Shown here one piece after another: positions 35,079 to 42,848 of a stretch of 64,000 nt of DNA. The first letter of the stretch is position 1. Each line of letters starts with the position of its first letter. Position numbers and translations under genes: made by a program. Source of the stretch: JADJWR01 sp964610575 (GTDB lineage Bacteria > Pseudomonadota > Gammaproteobacteria > Burkholderiales > Burkholderiaceae_F); the NCBI GenBank assembly GCA_964610575.1, contig CAZSYX010000002.1, positions 43,080 through 107,079 on the forward strand, written 5' to 3'. The notes below the pieces were generated by a model. The model did not search any database. It was not told the DNA's origin and saw only the letters and a list, made by a program, of their open reading frames with translations.

Positions 35079-35157
35079 CATGAAGTGGACAGGCCTGCTG
35101 GCGGCTGCCACGGCGCAGGCGCATGCTGCTGCCGTTGAACCGGCCGGTGCATTTGCG

Positions 35158-35574
35158 ATGAAGTTCATCTTGCGGTTGCTGAGCCAGTTGTTCTTGCTGG
35201 TTGCGATTGCCTTGGGCGCGACGGCCTGCGCGCGCGACGAACCGGTGCCGCCTGGTCGTTCCACACCTGCGCAGTTCGGCGAGGTGGCGCTCGAGGCGCT
35301 GCCGCAGCAGGCGCAACAGACGCTGGCGCTGATCCGCCAGGGCGGGCCGTTCCCGTATCGCAAGGACGGCACCGTGTTCGGCAACCGCGAGCGGCTGCTG
35401 CCCAGGCAGCCGCGCGGCTACTACACCGAATACACCGTGCCGACACCTGGCAACCGCGACCGCGGCGCGCGGCGGATCGTTGCCGGCAAGGGGACGACAG
35501 GAAACCCGGCCACCGGCGGCGAGTACTACTACACCGACGACCACTACCAGAGCTTCCGCCGGATCAGACAATGA
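35158..35574 (+). CDS. Secreted barnase/RNase Sa-like ribonuclease
   Basis: A small exported guanyl-type ribonuclease of about 138 residues. A signal peptide (LRLLSQLFLLVAIALGATAC) ends near a Cys. The domain has IRQGGPFPYRKDGTVFGNRE, YYTEYTVPTPGNRDRGARRIV with the catalytic Glu and Arg, and EYYYTDDHYQSFRRI with the catalytic His. These residues match the barnase/RNase Sa fold. An earlier ATG at 35080 is in frame but the signal peptide begins at 35158. The stop overlaps the barstar-like gene by four bases (ATGA), so enzyme and inhibitor are made together. Confidence 0.88.
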   Translation: MKFILRLLSQLFLLVAIALGATACARDEPVPPGRSTPAQFGEVALEALPQQAQQTLALIRQGGPFPYRKDGTVFGNRERLLPRQPRGYYTEYTVPTPGNRDRGARRIVAGKGTTGNPATGGEYYYTDDHYQSFRRIRQ

Positions 35575-35978
35575 GTGCATCCAGCCAGACCCCGAAGCCG
35601 ATCGAGGCGCTGCCGGCGCAGACGGTGCGCAGCCTCGGCGCCCGCGATGTCGATGAACTGCGGCGCTGGGCTGCGCGCGCGGGACATCATTTCGTCCTCG
35701 TCGAGTGCTCGGACTGCGTCGACAAGACCTCGGTGCTGCAGGCGATCGGCCGGGCCTTCGCCTTCCCGCAGTGGTATGGCGCCAATCTCGATGCACTGTA
35801 TGACTGCCTGACCGACCTGCCCGAACGCGCAGGGCCGGGATGGGTCGTCGTTCTCGAACGGCTGCCCGACGAGCCGACGTTCAACGCAGGCGAGAAGGAC
35901 GCGCTGCTCGACGTGTTCCGCGACGCCGCCGAAGATTTCGCCGAACGACACATCGGCCTGCGGGTGTTCTACTCCTGA
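35571..35978 (+). CDS. Barstar-like ribonuclease inhibitor
   Basis: A 135-residue cytoplasmic protein of the barstar family, expected to bind and block the active site of the ribonuclease encoded just upstream. The hallmark AFAFPQWYGANLDALYDCLTDL is present, with acidic residues around it that contact the basic enzyme in known pairs. There is no signal peptide, consistent with protecting the producing cell from enzyme not yet exported. Start overlaps the RNase stop (ATGA). Confidence 0.9.
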   Translation: MSASSQTPKPIEALPAQTVRSLGARDVDELRRWAARAGHHFVLVECSDCVDKTSVLQAIGRAFAFPQWYGANLDALYDCLTDLPERAGPGWVVVLERLPDEPTFNAGEKDALLDVFRDAAEDFAERHIGLRVFYS

Positions 35979-36006
35979 CCGGCTCCGCCGACGCTGAAGA
36001 CTCCTC

Positions 36007-36765
36007 TCAGTCAGTCGTGGCCGATCGAGCGGCTGCGCACGCAAGATCGCCGTTCGTAGCCTGCAGCGCAGCGATCGCTGCCAGCCCGGCAGTCTCGGTG
36101 CGCAGGACGCGCGGTCCGAGTTGCACCGAGACGAACCCGGCTCGCCCGGCGTCCGCGATTTCGCTGTCGGCGAATCCACCCTCGGGACCCACCATCAGCG
36201 CAGCACGGTCACCCGCAACGGCGGAGCAAAGGCCCCGGCCTGCGGTCGGCACGAGCAGCAGGCGAGGCCAATCGGCCGGCACCGCCGCCAGCACTGCATC
36301 GAAACCGCCGACGAATTCGACGCTTGGCACCCGGTTTCGGCCGCACTGGCAGCAGGCGGCGCGGGCGACATCGGTCCAGTGCTGCACGCGCCGCGCCGCC
36401 CGCGCCGTGTCGAGGCGAACCACGCTGCGCTGCATCGGCGCGACGAGAACTCGGTCGACCCCCAACTCGACTGCCTTTTCGACGATCCAGTCGAGCTTGT
36501 CCGCGGCGACCAGCGCCTGGATCAGCGTCAGTTGCAGCGGCGACTCGCGCTCGATCGGATCGAATCCTTCGACCTGCGCCAGCGCGGCGTTTCCTTCGAC
36601 TCGCAAATAAGCCAGGTATTCGCCGCCACGGCCATTGAAGAGCACGAGCGGCGCACCGCCGCGCAGCCGAAGGACGCGCAAGGCATGGTGTGCGACATCG
36701 GCCGGCAGGCGGATCGAGTCGCCGGCGGCCAGCGTCGCGTCAACGAAGAAGCGGGGCTGCGCCAC
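36007..36765 (-). CDS. rsmE: 16S rRNA m3U1498 methyltransferase
   Basis: A 252-residue SPOUT-class methyltransferase acting on U1498 of 16S rRNA in the assembled small subunit. An N-terminal PUA-like part (PRFFVDATLAAGDSIRLPADVAHHALRVLRLRGG) precedes the knotted SAM domain: LIQALVAADKLDWIVEKAVELGVD, RSVVRLD, LMVGPEGGFADSEIADAG and LGPRVLRTETAGLAAIAALQ. All parts are complete. It lies downstream of speDE on the minus strand, separated by a hairpin that may end speDE transcription. Confidence 0.94.
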   Translation of the reverse strand: MAQPRFFVDATLAAGDSIRLPADVAHHALRVLRLRGGAPLVLFNGRGGEYLAYLRVEGNAALAQVEGFDPIERESPLQLTLIQALVAADKLDWIVEKAVELGVDRVLVAPMQRSVVRLDTARAARRVQHWTDVARAACCQCGRNRVPSVEFVGGFDAVLAAVPADWPRLLLVPTAGRGLCSAVAGDRAALMVGPEGGFADSEIADAGRAGFVSVQLGPRVLRTETAGLAAIAALQATNGDLACAAARSATTD

Positions 36766-36781
36766 GTGGCGGTGCGAAAGG

Positions 36782-36804
36782 GAGCCCGGCGCGGGGCCGG
36801 GCTC
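36782..36804 (-). terminator. Terminator-like hairpin after speDE
   Basis: A perfect 9-bp stem GAGCCCGGC / GCCGGGCTC with a 5-base loop, between the speDE stop and the rsmE start. On the minus strand it is followed by CCCTTTCG, a poor T tract, so termination efficiency is uncertain. Confidence 0.5.
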
Positions 36805-36847
36805 GTGATGCTTGCGTGCGCGTGCTACTCGACGCCGCGATCGTGCC

Positions 36848-38161
36848 CTAGGCAGCGAGCCGGGCCGGTTCCTGCGACGGATCGGTCAGTGCCTTGACGA
36901 ACGTCGGCAGCGCAAAGAGCCCGCCGTGCAACTCGGCGTTGTAGTACTGCAGGCCACCAATACGCCGCTCGCGCAGTCGCGCGGCGATCGCCTCCGGGGT
37001 CATCAGCCGCGGATTGGCGCTGTCGCTGGCTATGCCCAGGCACCACAGCGAGCCGTACAGCGGAATGAACAGCGCCAGCGGGTGCACCTGCTTGAAGACC
37101 TTGCGCAGGTTGGCCGCGTTCTTGCGCACTGTTTCCGGCGCGTACACCGGCGTGCCGAGGTGCAGCGTCAGCATGCCGCCCGGGTTCAGCCGGTCGCGGC
37201 ACAGGCGGAAGAATTTCTCCGAATACAGGTGAAACGCTGGCGTGTCCGGATCGGTCAGGTCGAGCACGATCAGGTCGAACTTCTCGGTCGCGTTCTTCAC
37301 GTACTCGAAGCCGTCGCCGATCCTGATCTCCAGCCGCGGATCGTCGAGCGCGCCCCGGTGGATCTCGCCGAGGTGCGTGCGCGCCACGTCGATCACCGCG
37401 GCGTCGAGCTCGGCCATCACGATGCGCTTGACGCTCGGATGCTTGAAGATCTCTTCCGACGAACCACCGTCGCCGCCGCCGATCACCAGCACCGACTGCG
37501 GATTCGGGTGAGTGAGCAGCGCCGGGTGCGTCATGCACTCGTGGTAGAAGAATTCCTCCTTCTCGGAGGTCATCAGGCGGCCGTCGAGGCGGAACAGCTT
37601 GCCGAACTGCGGCGTGTCGTAGACCTCGACGCGCTGGTACGGCGACTCGATCGTCTGCAGCCGCCGGCTGGCGGTGAAACCGTAACCCGAGTGGGCGTTG
37701 AGCCAGTCAAAGACAAGTTCGCTGGTCCTCGCGCCGCCGCCCGGAACCGGCCCCGACGCATCGACCGCCGCCGACTCCGTGCTGGCGGCCAGGTCGCCGC
37801 GGTTGATGCGGTTGACGACCTGGCTCTTCGGCCGGAACGCCACCATCAGCGAGGCGAACAATTGCTCCGCCCTGCCGCTGTTGTCGTCGGTGAAGTTGCA
37901 GACATAGACGTCGAGAGTCACGCCGCCGCGCTCGGGCCAGGTGTGCAGCGCGAGGTGCGACTCGGCGAGCAGCACCGCGCCGGTGATGCCGCCAGGCTGC
38001 CCGTTGTAGTCGGGAAACACGTGGTATTTCTCGTCGACGATCGTCAGTCCCGCGGCGATGGTCGCGTCGCGGCACAGCGTCGAGAGTTTTTCCGGATCCG
38101 TCAGCAGCGCGGCAGGGCAACTGCAGTCGAATAGATCGCCAGTCAGGTGAAGTCCTTGCAT
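36848..38161 (-). CDS. speDE: Fused S-adenosylmethionine decarboxylase-spermidine synthase
   Basis: A 437-residue two-domain protein. Residues about 1-130 are a prokaryotic AdoMet decarboxylase proenzyme; LAESHLALHTWPE contains the Glu-Ser self-cleavage site that would generate the pyruvoyl group. Residues about 165-437 are a spermidine synthase: YQRVEVYDTPQFGKLFRLDGRLMTSEKEEFFYHE, VLVIGGGDGGSSEEI, MAELDAAVID and a DLTDPD catalytic segment. Together they make decarboxylated AdoMet and transfer its aminopropyl group to putrescine. The start MQGLHLTG follows GGGGGAC. If the proenzyme cleaves as usual, the first fragment separates and the synthase stays with the alpha chain. Confidence 0.9.
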   Translation of the reverse strand: MQGLHLTGDLFDCSCPAALLTDPEKLSTLCRDATIAAGLTIVDEKYHVFPDYNGQPGGITGAVLLAESHLALHTWPERGGVTLDVYVCNFTDDNSGRAEQLFASLMVAFRPKSQVVNRINRGDLAASTESAAVDASGPVPGGGARTSELVFDWLNAHSGYGFTASRRLQTIESPYQRVEVYDTPQFGKLFRLDGRLMTSEKEEFFYHECMTHPALLTHPNPQSVLVIGGGDGGSSEEIFKHPSVKRIVMAELDAAVIDVARTHLGEIHRGALDDPRLEIRIGDGFEYVKNATEKFDLIVLDLTDPDTPAFHLYSEKFFRLCRDRLNPGGMLTLHLGTPVYAPETVRKNAANLRKVFKQVHPLALFIPLYGSLWCLGIASDSANPRLMTPEAIAARLRERRIGGLQYYNAELHGGLFALPTFVKALTDPSQEPARLAA

Positions 38162-38539
38162 CTTCGTCCCCCAGCAGGTCCGCCCTAATCGACCTGAATC
38201 GCGGTTCATCACCGCAACCCACGATCCGGGACCCGGCGCTGGTGCGCGGCGCGCGGGTCGGTAACAGCTTTCGCTGCGTCGATAGGACCTGGCGGGGGAA
38301 GATGCCTTGACTACTAGGCAACCCGTTGCTTCCGGTGCTCCGGATCGAATTTGGACCGCGGATGTTATATGAATTCATCCGTCAAAGAAAGCGCTGCAGC
38401 ATGAGGAAAGTCGAGCCTTGCCTCGACCTTTGACCGCGGGCAGCAGGCGACAGCGCCGACCCGGCTGCCGCGGACGCGGCTGATAAGATTTTGGGCCCTT
38501 CCGCGGCGAGCCAGCGCCTGCCCAGATACCCCAGCCCGT
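38162..38539. other. Divergent non-coding interval
   Basis: 378 bases between the speDE start and the tkt remnant. A small inverted repeat (GGATG...CATCC) with an A+T-rich centre lies at about 38357-38380 and could be part of a promoter or operator of the former glycolytic operon. No gene is recognised. Confidence 0.45.
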
Positions 38540-39233
38540 ATGCCAGACACCGCTTCGGCGCCGTTGCCCAACCGCGAGCAGATGTGCAACGCGCTGCGCA
38601 TGGCGGCGCTGATGCGCCAGCCAGTGGTGTGTTCGTCTTCACTCACGACTCGATCGGCCTGGGTGAGGACGGACCGACGCACCGGGCCGTCGAGCATGCG
38701 GCCAGCCTGCGCCTCATTCCGAACATGGACGTCTGGCGTTCGTGCGACACGGTCGAGACGCTGGTGGCGTGGGGGCATGCCATCGAGCGGCGCGACGGGC
38801 CGACGGCGCTTCTGCTGTCGCGCCAGTGTCGTTCCTGCGCGCCAAGGCCGACGCGGATGCGGTTCGACGCGGCGGCTATGTGTTAAGCGAAGCCGCAGGC
38901 GGGGCGCGCAAGGCACGGGCCGGGCTGATCGCCACCGGCTCCGAGGTGCCGCTGGCGGTCCAGGCGCAGGGGCAGCTTGTGCAGGCGGGCGTTCCGGTGC
39001 GCGTGGTCTCGATTCCGTCGACCACGGTGTTCGACCGCCAAGATGCTGCCTGCAAGGCGGGCGTCCTGCCGGAGCGGCTGCCGCGGGTGGCGATCGAGGC
39101 TGGCGTCACCGATTTCTGGTGGAAGTACGTTCGCGCCAGTGGCGCGGCACTTGGCGTGGACCGCTTCGGCGAATCGGCGCCGGCGGCGGACGTGTACAGG
39201 GATTTCGGACTGACGGTCGAGAAGATCGTGGCG
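38540..39233 (+). pseudogene. tkt: Transketolase remnant
   Basis: Pieces of a transketolase gene in changing frames. A start piece (38540 to about 38612, LPNREQMCNALRMAALM) joins directly to the pyrimidine-domain segment VFVFTHDSIGLGEDGPTH at about 38629 in another frame, so some 350 residues are missing. A further small loss after ALLLSRQ (about 38826) shifts the frame again, into YVLSEA and the C-terminal domain ending FGLTVEKIV. That end runs straight into the gap remnant at about 39222-39233. An intact, clearly different transketolase is at 59272-61296. Confidence 0.85.
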
Positions 39234-39840
39234 ATCAACGACCTGGGCGACACCAAGATCAACGCCCACCTGACCAGGCACGACACCGCGCACGGCAAGT
39301 TCCCCGGCACGGTGGCCATCGACGGGACTCGCTGGTCGTCAACGGCGACCGCATCCGCGTCCTGTCGAACCGCGACCCGTCGCAGCTGCCGTGGAAGGAC
39401 CTCGGCGTCGACGTCGTGCACGAGTGCACGGGTTTCTTCACCACCAAGGAAAAGGCCTCGGCGCACCTGAAGGCGGGCGCCAGGAAGGTGATCATCTCGG
39501 CGCCCGGCGGCAAGGACGTCGACGGCACGATCGTCTACGGCGTCAACCACGGCACGCTGAAGGGCTCGCACACGGTGATCTCGAACGCCTCACCACGGTC
39601 GAGGAGGTGAACGCGATCATGAAGGCGACCGCCGACGGCGAGCTGAAGGGCATCCTCGGCTACAACGCCGAGCCGCTGGTCTCGAGCGACTTCAACCACG
39701 ACCCGCGCTCGAGCATCTTCGAGGCCACCCTGACCAAGGTCTCCGGCCGCCTGGTCAAGGTGTCGAGCTGGTATGAGAATAAGTGGGCGTTTAGCAATCG
39801 GATGCCGGACACGACTGTTGCACTGATGGCTGCAAAGTGA
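39222..39840 (+). pseudogene. gap: Glyceraldehyde-3-phosphate dehydrogenase remnant
   Basis: Begins in the middle of the NAD domain (IVAINDLGDTKINAHLTRHDTAHGKF region), fused to the tkt tail at the shared IVA. A one-base loss near 39325 shifts the frame to DSLVVNGDRIRVL. After SHTVISNAS at about 39591 the catalytic Cys segment and roughly 150 residues are gone; the sequence resumes in a third frame at TTVEEVNAIMKATADGELKG and ends with VKVSSWYENKWAFSNRM. It cannot make an active enzyme. No other gap gene is in the window. Confidence 0.87.
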
Positions 39841-39866
39841 TCCGGTCAGCGGAGCGGCCCCCGCTC

Positions 39867-39939
39867 ATTGCGTCGGAGGCTGACTTGGCGCAGCCAAGTC
39901 AAGGGCGGCGAAAGCCGCCCGGCCGAAGACACGACGAAT
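39867..39939 (+). repeat. Dual-hairpin element, copy 1
   Basis: Lies 26 bases after the gap-remnant stop. It has GCGTCGGAGGCT, a first hairpin TGACTTGG-CGCAG-CCAAGTCA (39881-39901), AAGGGC, and a second hairpin GGGCGGC-GAAA-GCCGCCC (39903-39920), then GGCCGAAGACACGACG. The ends ATTGCGTCG and CGACGAAT are loosely complementary, giving an outer stem. Shared scaffold with copies near 45661 and 55098. Confidence 0.7.
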
Positions 39940-40130
39940 GGGGCTTCTAGAATCGCGTTTCGGACACGCCGCCCGCCTCAATGCCGGGGCGGTGATTGGC
40001 TGCTCGGAGCAGCCCCCGTGTCGCCGGGGAACAACCCCCGGCCGCACCGGTCGAAGCCCGGCGCCCGCCAGCCGGCTGTCATCGATATCGGGCCGCGGCG
40101 CGTTGCGGTGAAACATTCACGGGAGAGGCG
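39940..40130 (+). other. Non-coding interval before the S8 protease
   Basis: About 190 bases after the dual-hairpin element and before the S8 protease start. GGGAGAGGCG just before the ATG is the likely ribosome site. No gene is recognised. Confidence 0.5.
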
Positions 40131-42062
40131 ATGAGGTCGCTGCATTCTTGGTTCGCTTTGCTGTGTGTTGCGGCGATCAGCGGGTCGGCGCTGGCGGAGC
40201 AGCCTCGACTCAAGGCGAGCGCGGAAGAGGAAACGCCGCGCGTCATCGTCAAGTTCCGCGATCAGGCTGCCGGCGCTGTCGCGAGCCGGCAGGCGTTCAA
40301 CGTCCAGTCCCGCATCGGCGAACTTGCGGCGCGGCAGGCGGTTCCTTTGAAACTGGCGCGCAGCGTCTCCGACAGGACGCACGCCCTTTGGCTCGAACGG
40401 CCGCTGCGCGGTCGCGAACTCGATCGCACGCTCAAGCGCCTGGCGGCCGATCCGTCGGTCGAATATGCGGCGGCAGACCGGCGCAAGTACCGTGCCGCGA
40501 TCCCGAACGATCCGCTGTTCAACCAGGTGGCGGAGACTGGCCAGTGGTGGCTGACCACACCCAACAGCACTCTCGTATCCGCCATCGATGGTCCGCGCGC
40601 TTGGGACCTGACCATCGGCGACCCTTCCATCGTGGTGGCGGTACTCGATACCGGCGCGATGTTCGACCATCCCGATCTGGGGCGCACCGAGTCGGGCGGC
40701 AAGTTTCTGCCCGGCTATGACTTCGTAGGTGGTGCCGGCAACGCCGACGCCGTCAAGGTCGCCAACGACGGCGATGTCCGCGATGCGGATGCCAGCGATC
40801 CCGGCGACTGGATCGACAGCAACGACCGCCTCAGCACGATCTTCTCCGACTGCGAGATCTCGGACAGTTCGTGGCACGGCGTGCACATCGCCGGGATCGT
40901 CGGCGCGCTGTCGAACAACGGCACGGGCGGCGCCGGCATCGGCTGGAACACGCCGGTCCTGCCGGTGCGGGTCCTGGGCAAGTGCTTCGGCTACGACTCG
41001 GACATCATTGCCGGGATGCGCTGGGCGGCCGGGCTGGCGGTGCCAGGCGTGCCGGCAAACACGACTCCCGCCCGCGTGGTGAACCTCAGCCTCGGCGCAT
41101 TGGAAGAATGCACGACGCCGTACCGCAACGCAGTCGATGAATTGCGCGCGCGGAACGTGCTGGTAGTTGCTGCTGCCGGCAACGATGGCGTCGGCGATGT
41201 CGCTGCGCCCGGCAACTGCCCCGGGGTCGTCTCGGTGACCGCGTTGCGCCACGTCGGCACCAAGGTCGGTTTCGCCAACTTCGGCCCGCGCGTCACGATC
41301 GCTGCGCCAGGCGGCAACTGCGTCAATGTCGGCCCCGGCGAGGCTTGCCTTTATCCGATCATCTCGGCCGACAACGCCGGGTTGAAGCAGCCCGGTTCGC
41401 TGATCTACGGCGGCAAGCTAGGCACCAGCTTCTCGACGCCGATGGTGGCCGGCGTGGCAGCGCTGATGCTGAGCCGCGATCCGCTGCTGACCAACGACGA
41501 GCTGATCGAGCGGCTGCGCGTCACCACCCGCGTGTTCCCGGCCGCTGACCCCGCACTGTTCTCCTGCTCCGATCCGAAATTCGTGCCCGACGAGGAGGGC
41601 AACCTGCCCAACGACGGCCAGTGCAACTGCACGTCGACATCGTGCGGCGAAGGCATGCTCGACGCCGGGCGAGCCGTTCGTGCCGCGACCAATGCCGTCG
41701 CGATCGTCTACGGCCCGTCGAGCGGCACGCAGGGCCAGGCGGTGAGCTTCGATGGTTCGCGCAGCCTGCCCGCACCGCGCCAGCGCTTGACCTCCTATCG
41801 CTGGACCGTCGTATCCGGGCCGGGAGGCGGCTCGTTCAGTGCGCCATCGGGATCGACTACGCAGTTCACCGGCAATGCCGGCGAGTACAGCCTGCGGCTG
41901 ACGGTCACCGACGGCGCGGGGACGCTGGACAGCTACGACTTTTCGCTTGCCATCAGCGTCACCGGCGGCGGCGACGGCGGCGGCGGCGGCGCACTGCCCT
42001 TGCTGCACTTGGCGCTGTTGGCAGGTGTGCTGGCACTGTCTCGCCGCCGCGTCATCGGCTGA
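40131..42062 (+). CDS. Subtilisin-like S8 protease with GlyGly-CTERM-type sorting tail
   Basis: A 643-residue secreted protease. Signal peptide (residues 1-22, ALLCVAAISGSALA), an I9-like propeptide (VIVKFRDQAAG ... LAADPSVEYAAADR), then the S8 domain with Asp in VAVLDTGAMFDHPD, His in SSWHGVHIAGIVGAL and Ser in GTSFSTPMVAGVAALM. A PKD-like domain follows (about 555-615). The C terminus is GGGDGGGGGALPLLHLALLAGVLALSRRR: a Gly-rich run, one hydrophobic helix and a basic end. That is the GlyGly-CTERM pattern recognised by rhombosortase. A candidate rhombosortase gene is convergent and overlaps by 11 bases. Confidence 0.88.
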   Translation: MRSLHSWFALLCVAAISGSALAEQPRLKASAEEETPRVIVKFRDQAAGAVASRQAFNVQSRIGELAARQAVPLKLARSVSDRTHALWLERPLRGRELDRTLKRLAADPSVEYAAADRRKYRAAIPNDPLFNQVAETGQWWLTTPNSTLVSAIDGPRAWDLTIGDPSIVVAVLDTGAMFDHPDLGRTESGGKFLPGYDFVGGAGNADAVKVANDGDVRDADASDPGDWIDSNDRLSTIFSDCEISDSSWHGVHIAGIVGALSNNGTGGAGIGWNTPVLPVRVLGKCFGYDSDIIAGMRWAAGLAVPGVPANTTPARVVNLSLGALEECTTPYRNAVDELRARNVLVVAAAGNDGVGDVAAPGNCPGVVSVTALRHVGTKVGFANFGPRVTIAAPGGNCVNVGPGEACLYPIISADNAGLKQPGSLIYGGKLGTSFSTPMVAGVAALMLSRDPLLTNDELIERLRVTTRVFPAADPALFSCSDPKFVPDEEGNLPNDGQCNCTSTSCGEGMLDAGRAVRAATNAVAIVYGPSSGTQGQAVSFDGSRSLPAPRQRLTSYRWTVVSGPGGGSFSAPSGSTTQFTGNAGEYSLRLTVTDGAGTLDSYDFSLAISVTGGGDGGGGGALPLLHLALLAGVLALSRRRVIG

Positions 42063-42678
42063 ACCGCGGAAGTCGCCGCGCCTGCGCGGCAAAGAGCAGC
42101 CCGAGCGCCGTGCCGGCGATCGCACCGAACAGATGCGCCTGCGGCACGGTCGTAGCCGCGAGCCATTCGGCATAGGGCGCTGCACTGTCGCCGGGCTGTT
42201 CCAGGGCGACCTTGATCCAAGCGCCGGCCAGCAGCGCCAGCGGCATCAGCGCTGATTGCCACGTCCGCTCGCGCAGCGATGCACTGACAGCAGCAGTGGC
42301 GCCAGCGAAGAACAGCGCATGCAGAGCGCCGGAGGCGCCGCGGTACCAATGAATCGACGGATACCCGACGGCCAGCGCCAGCGATATGAACGCGGCGCCG
42401 AGCGCCATGCTCAGCACCTGGCACTTCACGTCGAGCTGCGGCGTGAACAGCCGCGCCAGCACCATCCAGGCCCCGGCGTTGACCAGCGCGTGGGTCCAGT
42501 TGATGTGAACGAGGTGGCCGGTGAGCAGCCGCCACGGCTCCGCCAGCAGTGCGGCCCGCCGATACTCGAGCGCGGGCAGGACCGCGGGCATCGCCTGCAG
42601 CAGCAAGATCAGCGCGCCGCCGGCCAGCGCCGCCATCAGCGGGGCAGACAGACCGGGCGGCGGGGGCCGGAGACTCAT
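42052..42678 (-). CDS. Rhombosortase-type rhomboid intramembrane protease
   Basis: A 208-residue rhomboid-fold membrane protease with about six helices. WRLLTGHLVHINWTHALVNAG is the conserved early segment; the catalytic Ser is in the GxSG motif of YRGASGALHALFFAGA and the catalytic His in TTVPQAHLFGAIAGTALG. Size and the WRLLTGHLVH start fit rhombosortase, which cleaves GlyGly-CTERM tails. Its 3' end overlaps that of the S8 protease carrying such a tail. Rhombosortase assignment is by motif and neighbour; a general rhomboid is the alternative. Confidence 0.85.
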   Translation of the reverse strand: MSLRPPPPGLSAPLMAALAGGALILLLQAMPAVLPALEYRRAALLAEPWRLLTGHLVHINWTHALVNAGAWMVLARLFTPQLDVKCQVLSMALGAAFISLALAVGYPSIHWYRGASGALHALFFAGATAAVSASLRERTWQSALMPLALLAGAWIKVALEQPGDSAAPYAEWLAATTVPQAHLFGAIAGTALGLLFAAQARRLPRFSR

Positions 42679-42848
42679 GCGGCAATGATGCCTCCATGCC
42701 GCTCCGCTCGGTGTGGCCGCGCTGCGTCACCGGCAGCGGGAAAGAGCGGCTTCGTATAATCGTCGTACCGCATACGGGTATCCATTGCGATCGGCGGCCA
42801 CGCGACGGCCGATACGCCTTCACAGTCCCCTTCCTCGGTCCCTCGAAA

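Noticed and set aside
39928..39960. Third case of a gene-tail copy, after the gap remnant
   Set aside because: Only GACACGAC is shared with the gap end, and part of that belongs to the element itself. The offset is 120 rather than 115. The evidence is too thin to count.
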